Source: JACVRW01 sp046735115
GTDB lineage: Bacteria > Actinomycetota > Thermoleophilia > Solirubrobacterales > Thermoleophilaceae
Reading direction: 5' to 3'
Assembly (NCBI GenBank): GCA_046735115.1
Contig: JBKPSR010000059.1
Span: forward strand, 7,460 to 71,459
DNA length: 64,000 nt
Part shown: positions 8,359 to 19,978 of the stretch, one piece after another
Layout: each line of letters opens with the position of its first letter
Numbering within the stretch: position 1 is the first letter of the stretch
Notes under the pieces: generated by a model
The model's database searches: none
Told to the model about the DNA's origin: nothing
Seen by the model: only the letters and a program-made list of their open reading frames with translations
Made by a program: the position numbers and the translations under genes

Positions 8359-9261
8359 TCAGGTCGATGGCCGCGATCTCCGGATCCGCGGGTCGAGCCA
8401 GGCGATGGCGATGTCCACCAGCGCGCTGGTCAGCACCACGACGATGGCGAGGTAGACCGCGAGCGCGACTATGGGCGGCAGGTCGAAGCTCCCCACGGTG
8501 TCCGCCGTGAGCGCGCCCACGCCCGGGAGTCCGAAGATCACCTCCACGTACAGCGCGAAGCCGCCGAAGGCGTGCGAGAAATCGAGGCCCCAGATGTTCA
8601 CCGGCGCTATCAGGCCGTTGCGCAGGACGTGTTGGCGCAGCACGCGCTGCTCAGAGAGGCCCTTCGCCCGGGCGGTGCGAACCCAGTCCTCGCCGAGCGT
8701 GTCCATCAGCGAGGAGCGCACGACGAGGACGTAAGCGCCGGCGAACGGCAGCGCGGACGCGATCCACGGAAGCAGGAGGTGGCGCGCCCACTGGAACGGG
8801 TTGTCCCTCAGCGGCACGTAGCCGTCCCGGGGGAACAGCCCCCAGCGGTATGAGAGGAAGGCCCACAGGAGCGCCGCCAGGACGATCGAGGGCAGCGAGT
8901 ATGCGGCCGAGGCCGCCGCGGAGATCACGCGGTCGGGCCAGCGGCCCCGGTGACGGACGCAGATGAGCGCGAGCCACACGCCGAGCGCGACGGCGATCAG
9001 GCCGGCGCCCACGACGAGCGAGAACGTGACCGGCAGCGCCTCCACGAACGCGTCGCGAAGGCTCGCGCAGCCGTAGAAGCACTCGACGTCGCCGCTCAGG
9101 ATGCCCTTCATAAGGCGGACGTACTGAGTCGGCAGCGGGTCATTCAGGCCGTACTGCTCGGCGGCGCGCTCGCGCGTAAAGTCGTTCCCGTGGACGCCGC
9201 CGCCGAGGAAGTACGACGGGTCCACATGCGGGACCGACCAGAACGGCACGAAGGCGACCAC
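8359..9261 (-). CDS. DppB/OppB-like peptide ABC transporter permease, damaged 5' end
   Basis: The frame encodes the periplasmic loop and five membrane segments of a dipeptide/oligopeptide permease, including the EAA-type loop RTARAKGLSEQRVLRQHVLRN. As annotated (GTG 9261) it lacks membrane segment 1. In the same frame immediately upstream the sequence continues RRLAWAVATAWVASVVAFV, a proper first segment, but no ATG/GTG/TTG precedes it before a stop. An ATG at 9322 overlapping the previous stop (ATGA) would connect to that segment if one base were removed. So there is either a one-base insertion or a sequence error. No ATPase or binding-protein gene is adjacent. Confidence 0.7.
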   Translation of the reverse strand: MVAFVPFWSVPHVDPSYFLGGGVHGNDFTRERAAEQYGLNDPLPTQYVRLMKGILSGDVECFYGCASLRDAFVEALPVTFSLVVGAGLIAVALGVWLALICVRHRGRWPDRVISAAASAAYSLPSIVLAALLWAFLSYRWGLFPRDGYVPLRDNPFQWARHLLLPWIASALPFAGAYVLVVRSSLMDTLGEDWVRTARAKGLSEQRVLRQHVLRNGLIAPVNIWGLDFSHAFGGFALYVEVIFGLPGVGALTADTVGSFDLPPIVALAVYLAIVVVLTSALVDIAIAWLDPRIRRSRPST

Positions 9262-10309
9262 CGACGCGACCCATGCCGTGGCGACTGCCCAGGCGAGCCG
9301 GCGAAGCGGCGAAGCCGATCATCGGGCCCGCACCAGGGAGACACCGAGCGCACCGTGCGGGTCGAGCGCTCTCCGCAAGCCCTCGGCCAGCCCGCTCAGC
9401 GACATGACGATCAGTACGAGGGCCACGCTCGGGGCGAGCAGCAGGTGCGGCGAGAGCACCGTCTCGTCCAGCCCGGCCGCGATCAGCGATCCGAGTGATG
9501 GCTCCGGCGGGTCGATTCCGGCACCGAGGAAGGAAAGCGCCACCTCGAGCGCAACGGCGTTGACGAACAAGAGCGTCGAGAGCACGAGGATCGTGCCCCA
9601 GAGGTGCGGCGCCAGCTCGGACGCCATCACCGCCGCGGGCCGCATCCCCGATGCGCGCGCTGCCTCCACGAACTGCTGTTCTCGCAGGGCGAGCACCTGG
9701 CCACGCAGTGGTCGGGCGAATTAGGGCACGTAGACGAGCCCGATCACGGAGATCGGGATCAACCTCGAGCCTGAGCCGATCTCGAAGGGGCCGACCTGTG
9801 CGCCGTGCAGTGTGAGCGCCGTGCTGATGAGCACCCCGAGCAGCAGGGCCGGGAACGACCAGAGCAGGTCGAACAGCCGCGAGATGACCGCGTCCGTTCG
9901 GCCGCGGCGGTAGCCCGCCGCGAGCGCCAAGGGAAGGCCGAGCCCGAGCGACACCAGCACCGCGGCTGCGCCGATCGCGAGCGAGGTCCGCGCCCCGTAG
10001 AGCAGCCGGACCATGAGGTCGCGGCCGGTCGCGTCGGCGCCGAGGAAGTACTCCGCGTGCCAGGTCGGCCCGATCGGGATGGCGTCGAGCGACACGACGT
10101 CGGTCGGCTTTCCGTCGATAACCGTTTGGTCGGTCAGGTGGTTCTCGCTGGGCGTCGTGTGCGCGATCTCGCTCGCGTACAGCGGCGCCGCGAGGACGGC
10201 CAGCGCGATCAGGAGGAAGAGCAGGCCGGAGACGAGCGCGCCGCGGTCGCGCCGCAGCCTGCGAAACGCGAGCCGCCACGGAGCCGGTGAGGCGAGAGTG
10301 GGTCCCGCG

Positions 10310-12471
<2,162 letters not shown>

Positions 12472-12475
<4 letters not shown>

Positions 12476-13122
12476 GCGGGGACCATTGCGAGCGACTCGA
12501 ACAGCCTGCCGCCGTCGGCGGACCCGGTGAGCGGGTCCACCGCGTGCTCGGGATGCGGCATGAGTCCCATCACGTTCCCGGACTCGTTGCAAACGCCGGC
12601 CACGTCGTCCATCGAGCCGTTCGGGTTGTGCCCCGACGCGTAGCGCAACACCACCTGCTCATCCGGCAGCGTGCCGGGCGGCGCGTAGTAGCGCCCGGTG
12701 GTGTGCTTGACGGGGATCGAGAGTGCCTCGCCCTCGTCGCACGCCCGCGTGAACGGCGTGTCGCGGTTCTCGACGATCACCTCCACCTGCCGGCAGACGA
12801 AGCGGAGTGAGTCGTTCGGGAGCAGCGCGCCGGGGAGGAGCCCCGCCTCGCAGAGCACCTGGAAGCCGTTGCAGATCCCGAGGACCGGGCCGCCGTCGCG
12901 AGCGAACTCGATCACCGACTCCATCAGCGGCGAGAACCGGGCGATCGCGCCCACGCGCAGGTAGTCGCCGTACGAGAAGCCGCCGGGGACGACCACCGCG
13001 TCGACGCCGCTCAGATCGCGGTCGCCGTGCCAGAGCAGGTCGGCATCGGCGAAGCGGCGGCAGGCCATGAGGGCGTCTACCTCGTCGCAGGAGCCCGGGA
13101 AGCGCACCACGCCGAACTTCAT
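12472..13122 (-). CDS. purQ: Phosphoribosylformylglycinamidine synthase, glutaminase subunit
   Basis: 216 residues from ATG 13122, which overlaps the purS stop as ATGA. Class I glutamine amidotransferase: VRFPGSCDEVDAL, PGGFSYGDYLR, nucleophile Cys in GICNGFQVLCEAG, and the His-Glu pair in MPHPEHAVDP. It supplies ammonia to PurL within the PurS-PurQ-PurL complex. Overlaps on both sides enforce balanced synthesis. Confidence 0.97.
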
Positions 13123-13349
13123 GCGACCTCCATCTCGATGACCTCGTAGTCCTCGATCAGCGGGTTCGCCAGTAACCGCTCGCACATCTGCGGGACCTGC
13201 GTTGCGTCGTCAACGTCCAGCTCGATCAGCCTCCCCACGTGCACGTTGGCCACACCGTCGAAGCCGAGCGCCGGCAGCGCTCGCTCGACTGCCTGGCCCT
13301 GTGGGTCAAGGATGCCCGCCTTGGGCCGGATCAACACCCGCGCCCTCAT
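13119..13349 (-). CDS. purS: Phosphoribosylformylglycinamidine synthase subunit PurS
   Basis: 76 residues from ATG 13349, which overlaps the purC stop as ATGA. The small alpha-beta fold is recognisable from RVLIRPKAGILDPQGQAVERAL (basic loop and helix), VHVGRLIELDV, and MCERLLANPLIEDYEV near the C-terminus. PurS bridges PurL and PurQ. The start choice is set by the four-base overlap and normal family length (about 80). Confidence 0.95.
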   Translation of the reverse strand: MRARVLIRPKAGILDPQGQAVERALPALGFDGVANVHVGRLIELDVDDATQVPQMCERLLANPLIEDYEVIEMEVA

Positions 13350-14224
13350 GCCGATCGCGCCAGCCATGAGTCGAAGTGCTCGCCGGTGATGCGCTCGTAC
13401 GCGTCGACGTACAGCTCGCGCGTGCGGGCGATCACCTCGTCCGGCAGCGCCGGCGCGGGCGGCGTCTTGTCCCAGCCGGAGCCGGAGGCCCAGTCGCGCA
13501 CGTACTGCTTGTCGAAGCTCGGCTGGCCGTGGCCGGGCTCGTAGCCGTCGGCGGGCCAGAAGCGTGACGAGTCCGGCGTCAGCACCTCGTCGCCGAGGAC
13601 GATGGTGCCGTCGGCCCTGCGGCCGAACTCGAACTTGGTGTCCGCGAGGATGATGCCCCGCTCGCTCGCGTGGGCCGCGCCGAGCGCGTACACCGCGATC
13701 GAGAGGCGCCGCAGCTCCTCCAGCAGAGCGCGGTCGCCGATGATCTCGGCGGCGCGGTCGAAGTCGACGTTCTCGTCGTGGTCGCCCACGTCGGCCTTCG
13801 TCGCCGGCGTGAAGATCGGCTCGGGGAGCTGCTCGGACTCGCGCAGTCCATCCGGCAGCTCGATCCCGCAGACGGCGCCCGTCGCCTGGTAGTCCTTCCA
13901 TCCGGATCCGGTGATGTAGCCGCGCACCACGCATTCCACCGGCACCATCTCGAGCCGCTCGACCAACATCGCGCGTCCGCGGAACTCCTGGGGAACGTCG
14001 GTGAGCGAGATCAGATGGTTGGGGCAGATGCCGCCGCTGCGCTCGAGCCAGAAGCCCGTGAGCCCGGTGAGCACCTTGCCCTTGTCGGGGATCGGAGTGG
14101 GATGCACGACGTCGTATGTCGAGATCCGATCGGAGGCGACGAGCAGCAGCCGGTCGTCGCCGACGGCGTAGATATCCCGCACCTTCCCGCTGGAGAGCTG
14201 TTCGAGAGCGGGGGCTTCGCTCAC
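13346..14224 (-). CDS. purC: Phosphoribosylaminoimidazole-succinocarboxamide synthase
   Basis: 292 residues, joining CAIR and aspartate with ATP. Signatures: LSSGKVRDIYAVGDDRLLLVASDRIS at the N-terminus, VKRL-type substitution VERLEMVPVECVVRGY, and KFEFG near the C-terminal third. The N-terminus matches the long (about 290-aa) actinobacterial form. The GTG start overlaps the upstream EamA-type gene as GTGA. Confidence 0.96.
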   Translation of the reverse strand: MSEAPALEQLSSGKVRDIYAVGDDRLLLVASDRISTYDVVHPTPIPDKGKVLTGLTGFWLERSGGICPNHLISLTDVPQEFRGRAMLVERLEMVPVECVVRGYITGSGWKDYQATGAVCGIELPDGLRESEQLPEPIFTPATKADVGDHDENVDFDRAAEIIGDRALLEELRRLSIAVYALGAAHASERGIILADTKFEFGRRADGTIVLGDEVLTPDSSRFWPADGYEPGHGQPSFDKQYVRDWASGSGWDKTPPAPALPDEVIARTRELYVDAYERITGEHFDSWLARSA

Positions 14225-15108
14225 GTCCGCGACGTTACCAAGGGCGGCCGACTGCTATGCGCCACCCTGGTGCGCTGCGTGGCGACGACGCTCGCGAGTA
14301 CCGCGATCGACGCGACCAGCGTCGTCACTCCCACGTGCTCGCCCAGCAAAGCTGCGGACCACGCCAGCGTGAGGAGTGGCTGGATCAGCTGGATCTGGCC
14401 GATCTTCGCGACGCCACCGCGCGCCAGCCCGGCATACCAGGGGATGAAGCCGAACAACGCGCTCACGGAGGAGACATAGGCGAACCCGAGCCACGCGTCG
14501 GCGTCCGCGTGGAGGTCCGAGCCGAGCGCGGCGACCAGGCCGATGGGCAGCGTTATCGGCAGCGACAGGACGACCGCCCAGCAGATGACCTGCCAGCCAC
14601 CGAGCTCGCGCGCGAGCGATCCGCCCTCGGCGTAGCCGACCGCGCCCAGCGCTACCGCGACGAGGACGAGGACGTCGGCGGTGCTGAGCAGCCCGGCGCC
14701 CTGCGAGGCCGCGAAGGCGAGCACGGCGACGAGACCGGCGAAGCTCGCAAGCCAGAAGCCGCGCGTTGGATGCTCGCCGGCGCGCAGCACGGCGGCCACC
14801 GCCGTCGCCGCCGGGAGCAGGCCGACGATCACGGCGCTGTGAGCGGACGTGAGGTCCTGGAGGGCGATGGCGGTGAACAGCGGCCAGCCGAATACCACCC
14901 CGGAGGCGACGATGCCGATGCGGAGCAGCTGCCGGCGCGAGGGCAGCCGGGCGTGTGCGAGCAGCAGGATCAAGCCGGCGGGGGCCGCCGCCAGCGCCTC
15001 GCGGCCGATGCCGACGAAGGTCGGGTCGAGCTCATCGACCGCGATGCGCGTCGCGGGCAGCGTGAAGCTGAAGGCGAGCACGCCGAGGAAGCCCAGAAAG
15101 ACCGGCAC
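14221..15108 (-). CDS. EamA/DMT-superfamily transporter
   Basis: 295 residues with about ten hydrophobic segments in two repeats, as in EamA (DUF6) proteins: FLGFLGVLAFSFTLPATRIA, VASGVVFGWPLFTAIALQDL, AVIVGLLPAATAVAAVL, then the second half from DVLVLVAVALGAVGYAEGG. The C-terminus overlaps purC by four bases, so it is cotranscribed with the purine genes, but substrate (possibly a purine or another metabolite) cannot be read from sequence. Start GTG, no better in-frame choice upstream. Confidence 0.85.
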   Translation of the reverse strand: MPVFLGFLGVLAFSFTLPATRIAVDELDPTFVGIGREALAAAPAGLILLLAHARLPSRRQLLRIGIVASGVVFGWPLFTAIALQDLTSAHSAVIVGLLPAATAVAAVLRAGEHPTRGFWLASFAGLVAVLAFAASQGAGLLSTADVLVLVAVALGAVGYAEGGSLARELGGWQVICWAVVLSLPITLPIGLVAALGSDLHADADAWLGFAYVSSVSALFGFIPWYAGLARGGVAKIGQIQLIQPLLTLAWSAALLGEHVGVTTLVASIAVLASVVATQRTRVAHSSRPPLVTSRT

Positions 15109-15132
15109 GGCCGCTGACGCTACCGGCGAGCC

Positions 15133-15663
15133 CTACTGCACGCGGAGCGTGACGCTCATGCCCTTGGCCTCGTGGCCCTCGAGCGAGCACCAGAGCTGGT
15201 AGCGGCCGGGCGCGAGCTCGACCGTGCGCCGCTCGTAGAGGCCCGGGTCGAGCGTCGAGAAGGCCGCCAGCGGCGTGTGCGTCCCGTCCGGGCTCACGAC
15301 GAGGTTGTGCGGATCCTCACCGCTGTTCCGCAGCTCGATCCGAACGTTGCCGGCGCCGACCAGCGGCCGCGAGAGCGTGAGCGAGAACTCTCGCGCGGCG
15401 GCGGACACGAAGGTGGGCAGCGGAGGGTCGCTCGGTGGCGGGGCCTGTGGATCCTGCGGACTGGGAGCCACTGGCGCCGAAACGTCGAGAAGCCGCTCCC
15501 CGTACGACGGCCTCGTGACCAGACGGCGAACTTTTGCGCATCGCATGCGCTTCACGCAACGATCGGTCGCCCGCTTGGCACGCTTGCCGCCGGATGCCCC
15601 AGCAGGCAGCCCGAGGGCCGCGACCGCGAGGAGCGCAACGAGCGCGAGCACCGCGACGCGCAT
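15133..15663 (-). CDS. Secreted cupredoxin-domain protein
   Basis: 176 residues. A signal peptide (VLALVALLAVAALGLPAGA) is followed by a basic, Cys-containing stretch (RCVKRMRCAKVRR), a Pro-rich linker, and a C-terminal cupredoxin domain. The candidate type I copper ligands are His in DPHNLVV, Cys and His in LWCSLEGHEAKGM, and that Met. The ATG overlaps the DUF1501 stop (TGATG). It is the third member of the DUF1800-DUF1501-cupredoxin set, so a redox or envelope role with those two is inferred. Confidence 0.85.
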   Translation of the reverse strand: MRVAVLALVALLAVAALGLPAGASGGKRAKRATDRCVKRMRCAKVRRLVTRPSYGERLLDVSAPVAPSPQDPQAPPPSDPPLPTFVSAAAREFSLTLSRPLVGAGNVRIELRNSGEDPHNLVVSPDGTHTPLAAFSTLDPGLYERRTVELAPGRYQLWCSLEGHEAKGMSVTLRVQ

Positions 15664-17033
15664 CACGCCACGAGCTCCGGCCGGCCGAAGGACGACGCGT
15701 TCGGGATGATCGGCGCCGCATCCACGCCGAGCCACTGCTCGAGCAGCGCGCAGTAGACGCCGCGGAAGTCGGACGTGTTCCTCAGGTTGTCGTCCTCGTC
15801 GAGCACGGCCAGTCCGGGGAACTCGCCGACCAGCCGGCCGCGCGCCCGCGAGCCGATCAGAAAGCCCGTCCCGGCAGCACCGTGGTCCGTGCCGGAGCCG
15901 TTCTCCTCGGGCCGGCGGCCGAACTCGCTCCAGACGTGCACGAGCACGCGGTCCTGGATCGACCTGGCCTCGAGGTCGCGCTGGAAGGCGCGCAGGCTGT
16001 CGCCGATCTCGAGCAGGTCGGCGGGCAGGCTCGTCAGCTGGTTCGAGTGCGTGTCGTACCCGCCGGACTCGATCGCCACGACCTTCAGCGGGAGGCCTCC
16101 GGCGACCATCGCGGCGAGCGCGCGCAGCCGGCCCGCGAGGTCCCCGGCCGGATATGTGACGCCCGCCGGCGGCGTGAAGCCGCCCTGGAACGGAGCGAGC
16201 TGGTCGCGCAGCCGCCCGGTGGCGGTCGCCGCCGAGCGCGCCTGGGCAAGCCCCACGTCGCTCGTGGGCGGCTCCCCCAGGTCGCCGAAGGCGTCCAGCA
16301 TCTTGTCCTGGACCGTGCCCCAGACGCCGGGCGTCCAGAAGTCGTAGTTGTCCGGCTCCGCGACGGTCGCGACCGGCACGTCCTTCGCGGCCAGCACCGG
16401 CTGGAGGTCCCATCCGAGCGCGAGGCCCTGGAGCGGGTTGTCGGGCGTGCCGTGCTGGTCGAGGTAGCGGCCCAGCCAACCCCAGCGGCCGAACGGGTTG
16501 ACCTCGCCCACCTCCCAGAAGTGGCGCGAGGTGAAGTGGGACTGGTTGGCCTCGTCGTAGCCGATGGCCGGCATCACGCTCACCTTGCCCTCGCCGTATA
16601 GCTCGGCGAGCCCGGCCAGCGACGGGTGCCAGCGGAGCGACGCGTCCTCGGTCAGCGGCGTCCCCTGCCCCGGCGCCAGGGCGAGGGTCGGCCGCCAGGT
16701 CGCATACTGGGGATGGGCGCTCGTCGGCGCCAGCAGCGTGAGCGAGTCGGCCCCGCCCGAGAGGAAGATCGAGACCAGGATTCGGTCGTTCGCGGGCGCC
16801 TGTGCCGCCGCCGCTGCGATGCCCTGCTCGAATGCCTTCGGCCCCAGGCTCGCCGCCCCGTAGACCGACAGGGCCAGGCCGGTGGCGCGCGATACGAACG
16901 AGCGCCGGGTCAGGCCCGTGCCGGCAGGGAGCGGCATTCCGGCCTCGATCTGTGGGAGGCCACGGCCCGCCTCGGCGGCCGCGCGCCGGATCAGCTGGGT
17001 GCGCGAGTAGTCATTGCAGCCGCAGCCGGCCAT
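15663..17033 (-). CDS. DUF1501-family secreted protein (Tat signal)
   Basis: 456 residues. After a cytosolic lead of about 40 residues there is a twin-arginine signal, TRRSFVSRATGLALSVYGAASLG. The mature domain shows FLSGGADSLTLLAP, HFTSRHFWEVGEV, VLVHVWSEFGRRPEENGSGTDHG and GVYCALLEQWLG, the pattern of DUF1501 (related to the sulfatase/alkaline phosphatase fold). It begins three bases after the DUF1800 stop. DUF1800/DUF1501 pairs are widespread but their biochemical job is not established. Confidence 0.92.
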   Translation of the reverse strand: MAGCGCNDYSRTQLIRRAAAEAGRGLPQIEAGMPLPAGTGLTRRSFVSRATGLALSVYGAASLGPKAFEQGIAAAAAQAPANDRILVSIFLSGGADSLTLLAPTSAHPQYATWRPTLALAPGQGTPLTEDASLRWHPSLAGLAELYGEGKVSVMPAIGYDEANQSHFTSRHFWEVGEVNPFGRWGWLGRYLDQHGTPDNPLQGLALGWDLQPVLAAKDVPVATVAEPDNYDFWTPGVWGTVQDKMLDAFGDLGEPPTSDVGLAQARSAATATGRLRDQLAPFQGGFTPPAGVTYPAGDLAGRLRALAAMVAGGLPLKVVAIESGGYDTHSNQLTSLPADLLEIGDSLRAFQRDLEARSIQDRVLVHVWSEFGRRPEENGSGTDHGAAGTGFLIGSRARGRLVGEFPGLAVLDEDDNLRNTSDFRGVYCALLEQWLGVDAAPIIPNASSFGRPELVA

Positions 17034-17036
17034 CGC

Positions 17037-18620
17037 TCAGCTCGTCTGGAAGTCCGGGGACGCGAGGATCAGGTGACGCAGCGCGTTCTGGCGCAGGCCG
17101 CGGTAGGTGCTCAGCTGCCAGCCGCCGGCGCCGGCCAGCGCGTCCGCCGCGAAGGCGGTGAGCAGCTCGACGGTCTCGGCGGTGAGGTTGGGGTCGCCGG
17201 CCCAGGCACGCGCGGCGGCCACGGCCGTCTCCGGCGTCTCGGTCTCGTCGTAGCCGTCCACGGCTGCGCCGTCGAGCACGCGGTCCGCGAGTGCGCGCGA
17301 CACGAGCTCGAAGCGGCCGCGGATTGTGCTCGTGTCGAGCCAGCGAGAGTCGTCCCACCCGGACACGTCGGGCGGGTAGAAGAGCCGCTGGCCGGCGTTC
17401 TCGGAGTACCAAATCCAGTACTCGCCGTCGACGGAGGCCTGGAGCAGCCGGAGCAGCCCGGCGAGCAGCACGACCGGCGGCTTGACCATGCGCGCCCCGG
17501 TGTGCAGATCCGGGTGCAGCAGGATCGCCTCGAGCACGGGCCGCACCTGATAGCCGCTCGAGGCATACAGCGACTCGAGCGCCTGCCGGTCGCCTGGCGA
17601 CGGCGGCGTCGGGATGAAGTAGCTCCACAGCTTCCCGACGAAGAACGATGGGTGCATCGGGTGGTGCACGCACATCGCCAGTCCCTGCTCCCAGCTGAAC
17701 GCGCCGGTCTGGCCGAAGATCGTCTTCGTGCCCTCGTCGTGGCGCTCGGGCACGTAGCGAAAGTCGTACATGCCGAGCTCGTCGCTCCACTTGAAGTCAA
17801 ACCCCGTGAGCGCCCGCGCCAGCTGGCGCACGTCCTGCTCCGTGTAGGCGCCGCGGTCGGCGCCGAGCGTGAACAGCTCCATGAGCTCGCGCGCGTAGTT
17901 CTCGTTCGGGTTCCAGCGCGAGTTCTCGTTCAGGTTGAGCCAGACGATCATCGCCGGGTCCTGGGTGACGTCGTGAGCGAGCTGCGCGAACGAGCCGAAT
18001 GCGCTGCGGCGGAACAACCCGTTCTGCTGGAGCATCAGGGCCTGCTGGCCGACGCTGTCGTTCGAGGTGGCGAACCAGTCGTGCCAGACGAGCGCCATCC
18101 GCTCGACGAGCGGCTGATCGGTCCGCACCATGCGGTCGAGCCACCAGAGATGGTCGTGCCCGTAGGCGTCCTCGGGGGCGAGCGGGTTGCCGTCCTCGTC
18201 CGTCGGCGGCGCGCCGGTCAAGGTGGCGGAGCCGCTCGGCCGGGTGAGCGCGGCGACCGCCCCGTGCAAGCCGAGCGCCGCGAGCGCCTGCGCGTGGCCC
18301 GGCGAGGGGCCGAAGCCGGCACGCCACAGGAGCCGCTCGGCCTGGCGAACCCCGAACGGTCCCGAGTAGATCACGACCGGGCTCGTGAGCGTGATGCCCG
18401 TCGGCCCCGGCCCCGGCCTCGGCGCCTGCGGCGGCGCGGGCGCGGGTGGAATGGGTTGCAGCTCCGGCGTCCGCGAGTGGCGCTGCTTGACCCTGCGGAC
18501 GCAGGCCTGCTTGCGCAGCTTGCGGCGGCGCTTGGCCGGATGAGCGGGCGCACAGCGCAAGTGGGCCTTCTTGCGACGGCGCTTACGCCGCCGCGCCGCG
18601 GCGTACGTGACTGGGTCCAC
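17037..18620 (-). CDS. DUF1800-family protein with polybasic N-terminus
   Basis: 527 residues. The first 55 residues are extremely basic with two Cys (RRRKRRRKKAHLRC..QACVRRVKQR), followed by a Pro-rich linker, then a typical DUF1800 domain: ERLLWRAGFGPSPGHAQAL, MALVWHDWFATSND, NENYARELMELFTLG, LARALTGF and GKLWSYFIPTP. No hydrophobic signal peptide is visible, unlike its partners, so export is uncertain unless the start is elsewhere. The two downstream genes are closely coupled. Confidence 0.9.
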   Translation of the reverse strand: MDPVTYAAARRRKRRRKKAHLRCAPAHPAKRRRKLRKQACVRRVKQRHSRTPELQPIPPAPAPPQAPRPGPGPTGITLTSPVVIYSGPFGVRQAERLLWRAGFGPSPGHAQALAALGLHGAVAALTRPSGSATLTGAPPTDEDGNPLAPEDAYGHDHLWWLDRMVRTDQPLVERMALVWHDWFATSNDSVGQQALMLQQNGLFRRSAFGSFAQLAHDVTQDPAMIVWLNLNENSRWNPNENYARELMELFTLGADRGAYTEQDVRQLARALTGFDFKWSDELGMYDFRYVPERHDEGTKTIFGQTGAFSWEQGLAMCVHHPMHPSFFVGKLWSYFIPTPPSPGDRQALESLYASSGYQVRPVLEAILLHPDLHTGARMVKPPVVLLAGLLRLLQASVDGEYWIWYSENAGQRLFYPPDVSGWDDSRWLDTSTIRGRFELVSRALADRVLDGAAVDGYDETETPETAVAAARAWAGDPNLTAETVELLTAFAADALAGAGGWQLSTYRGLRQNALRHLILASPDFQTS

Positions 18621-18694
18621 GTTGTCCCCATCGGCGGGTACAGCGGCCCTGCATTAGAGGCCGTTGCCGCGGCTGGACGTCCGATCCCGGGGCG

Positions 18695-19978
18695 CTACGC
18701 GATGCGGTCCAGACGCCCGACGATCGCGTGCGCGTGGCGAACGAAGGCGCCCGGGTCGAACACCGCCTCCGGAGCGAGCTCCGGGGCGGCCTCGGCGATC
18801 AGCTCGCGGAACTCGATGCCCTCGTCCCAGGCCCGCTGGGCCGCCTCCTGGACGATCCGGTAGGCCTCGTCGCGCGAGTGCCCCGTCGCGACCAGCGCCA
18901 GCAATGCGCGCTGCGAGAAGAGCGCCCCGTGCGTGGCGTTCAGGTTCTCGCGCATCCGATCCTCGTGCACCGTCATCCCCTCGACGACCTGGATGGCCAG
19001 GTGCTGGGCGTAGTCGAGCAGGGTCGTCGCGTCCGGCAGGCTCACCCGCTCGACCGACGAGTGGCTGATGTCGCGCTCGTGCCAGAGAGCGATGTTCTCG
19101 AGACCGGTCTGCGCGTAGCCGCGCAACAGCCGCGCGATCCCGGTGATGCGCTCGGACACGATCGGGTTGCGCTTGTGCGGCATGGCCGACGAGCCCTTCT
19201 GGGCGCCGGAGCGGAACGGCTCCTCCGCCTCGCGCACCTCGGTGCGCTGGAGGTGGCGGATCTCGGTGGCGAACCGCTCGAGCCCGGCCCCGGCGAGCGC
19301 GATCGCCGTGAGCAGCTCGGCGTGCCGGTCGCGCGGCACGACCTGTGTCGACACGTTCTCGCGCGCGAGCCCGAGCCGCTTGAGCACCGCCTCCTCAACC
19401 TCGGGGCCGTTCGCCGAGTACGTCCCGACGGCGCCGGAGAGCGCGCCCACCGACACCGCCTCGGCAGCGCGCTCGAGGCGCAGCAGGTTGCGGTGCGCCT
19501 CGAACGCGAAGCCGGCGAGCTTCACGCCGAAGGTGGTGGGCTCGGCGTGCACGCCGTGCGTTCGGCCCACGCAGAGCGTGTCAACATGCTCGCGCGCGCG
19601 CCGGATCAGGGCCGCCTTATAGTCGGCCGCGCCTCCGACGAGGATCATTCCGGCTTGCGAGAGCTGGAGGGCGAGCGCGGTGTCCAGCACGTCGGACGAC
19701 GTGAGGCCGTGGTGCACCCAGCGGCCGGCCTCGCCAACCGAGCCTGCGACCACGTCGACGAACGCCGCGACGTCGTGGTCGGTGACCCGCTCGCGCTCCT
19801 TCACCGCCTCGACCGTGAAGCTCGCGCGGTCGCGGATCGCGGCGGCGTCCTCCTCGGGCACGACGCCCTGCTCGGCCAGCACGTCCACCACGGCGAGCTC
19901 GACCTGGAGCCAGGTCTCGAGCTTGCGCCGCTCGGACCACACCGCCCCCATCTCCGGACGGGTGTAGCGCTCGATCAC
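18695..19978 (-). CDS. purB: Adenylosuccinate lyase
   Basis: 427 residues. Fumarase/aspartase superfamily signatures: RPEMGAVWSERRKLETWLQVE at the N-terminus, HHGLTSSDVLDTALALQ, GRTHGVHAEPTTFG (catalytic His region), and the signature loop GSSAMPHKRNPI. It acts twice in purine synthesis (SAICAR and adenylosuccinate). GTG start overlapping the purE stop as GTGA. Confidence 0.97.
   Translation of the reverse strand: MIERYTRPEMGAVWSERRKLETWLQVELAVVDVLAEQGVVPEEDAAAIRDRASFTVEAVKERERVTDHDVAAFVDVVAGSVGEAGRWVHHGLTSSDVLDTALALQLSQAGMILVGGAADYKAALIRRAREHVDTLCVGRTHGVHAEPTTFGVKLAGFAFEAHRNLLRLERAAEAVSVGALSGAVGTYSANGPEVEEAVLKRLGLARENVSTQVVPRDRHAELLTAIALAGAGLERFATEIRHLQRTEVREAEEPFRSGAQKGSSAMPHKRNPIVSERITGIARLLRGYAQTGLENIALWHERDISHSSVERVSLPDATTLLDYAQHLAIQVVEGMTVHEDRMRENLNATHGALFSQRALLALVATGHSRDEAYRIVQEAAQRAWDEGIEFRELIAEAAPELAPEAVFDPGAFVRHAHAIVGRLDRIA

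Noticed and set aside
12476..12592. N-terminal extension of PurL in the longer open frame
   Set aside because: It lies entirely within purQ, is Arg-rich noise, and the GTGA overlap with the purQ stop gives a PurL of normal length.
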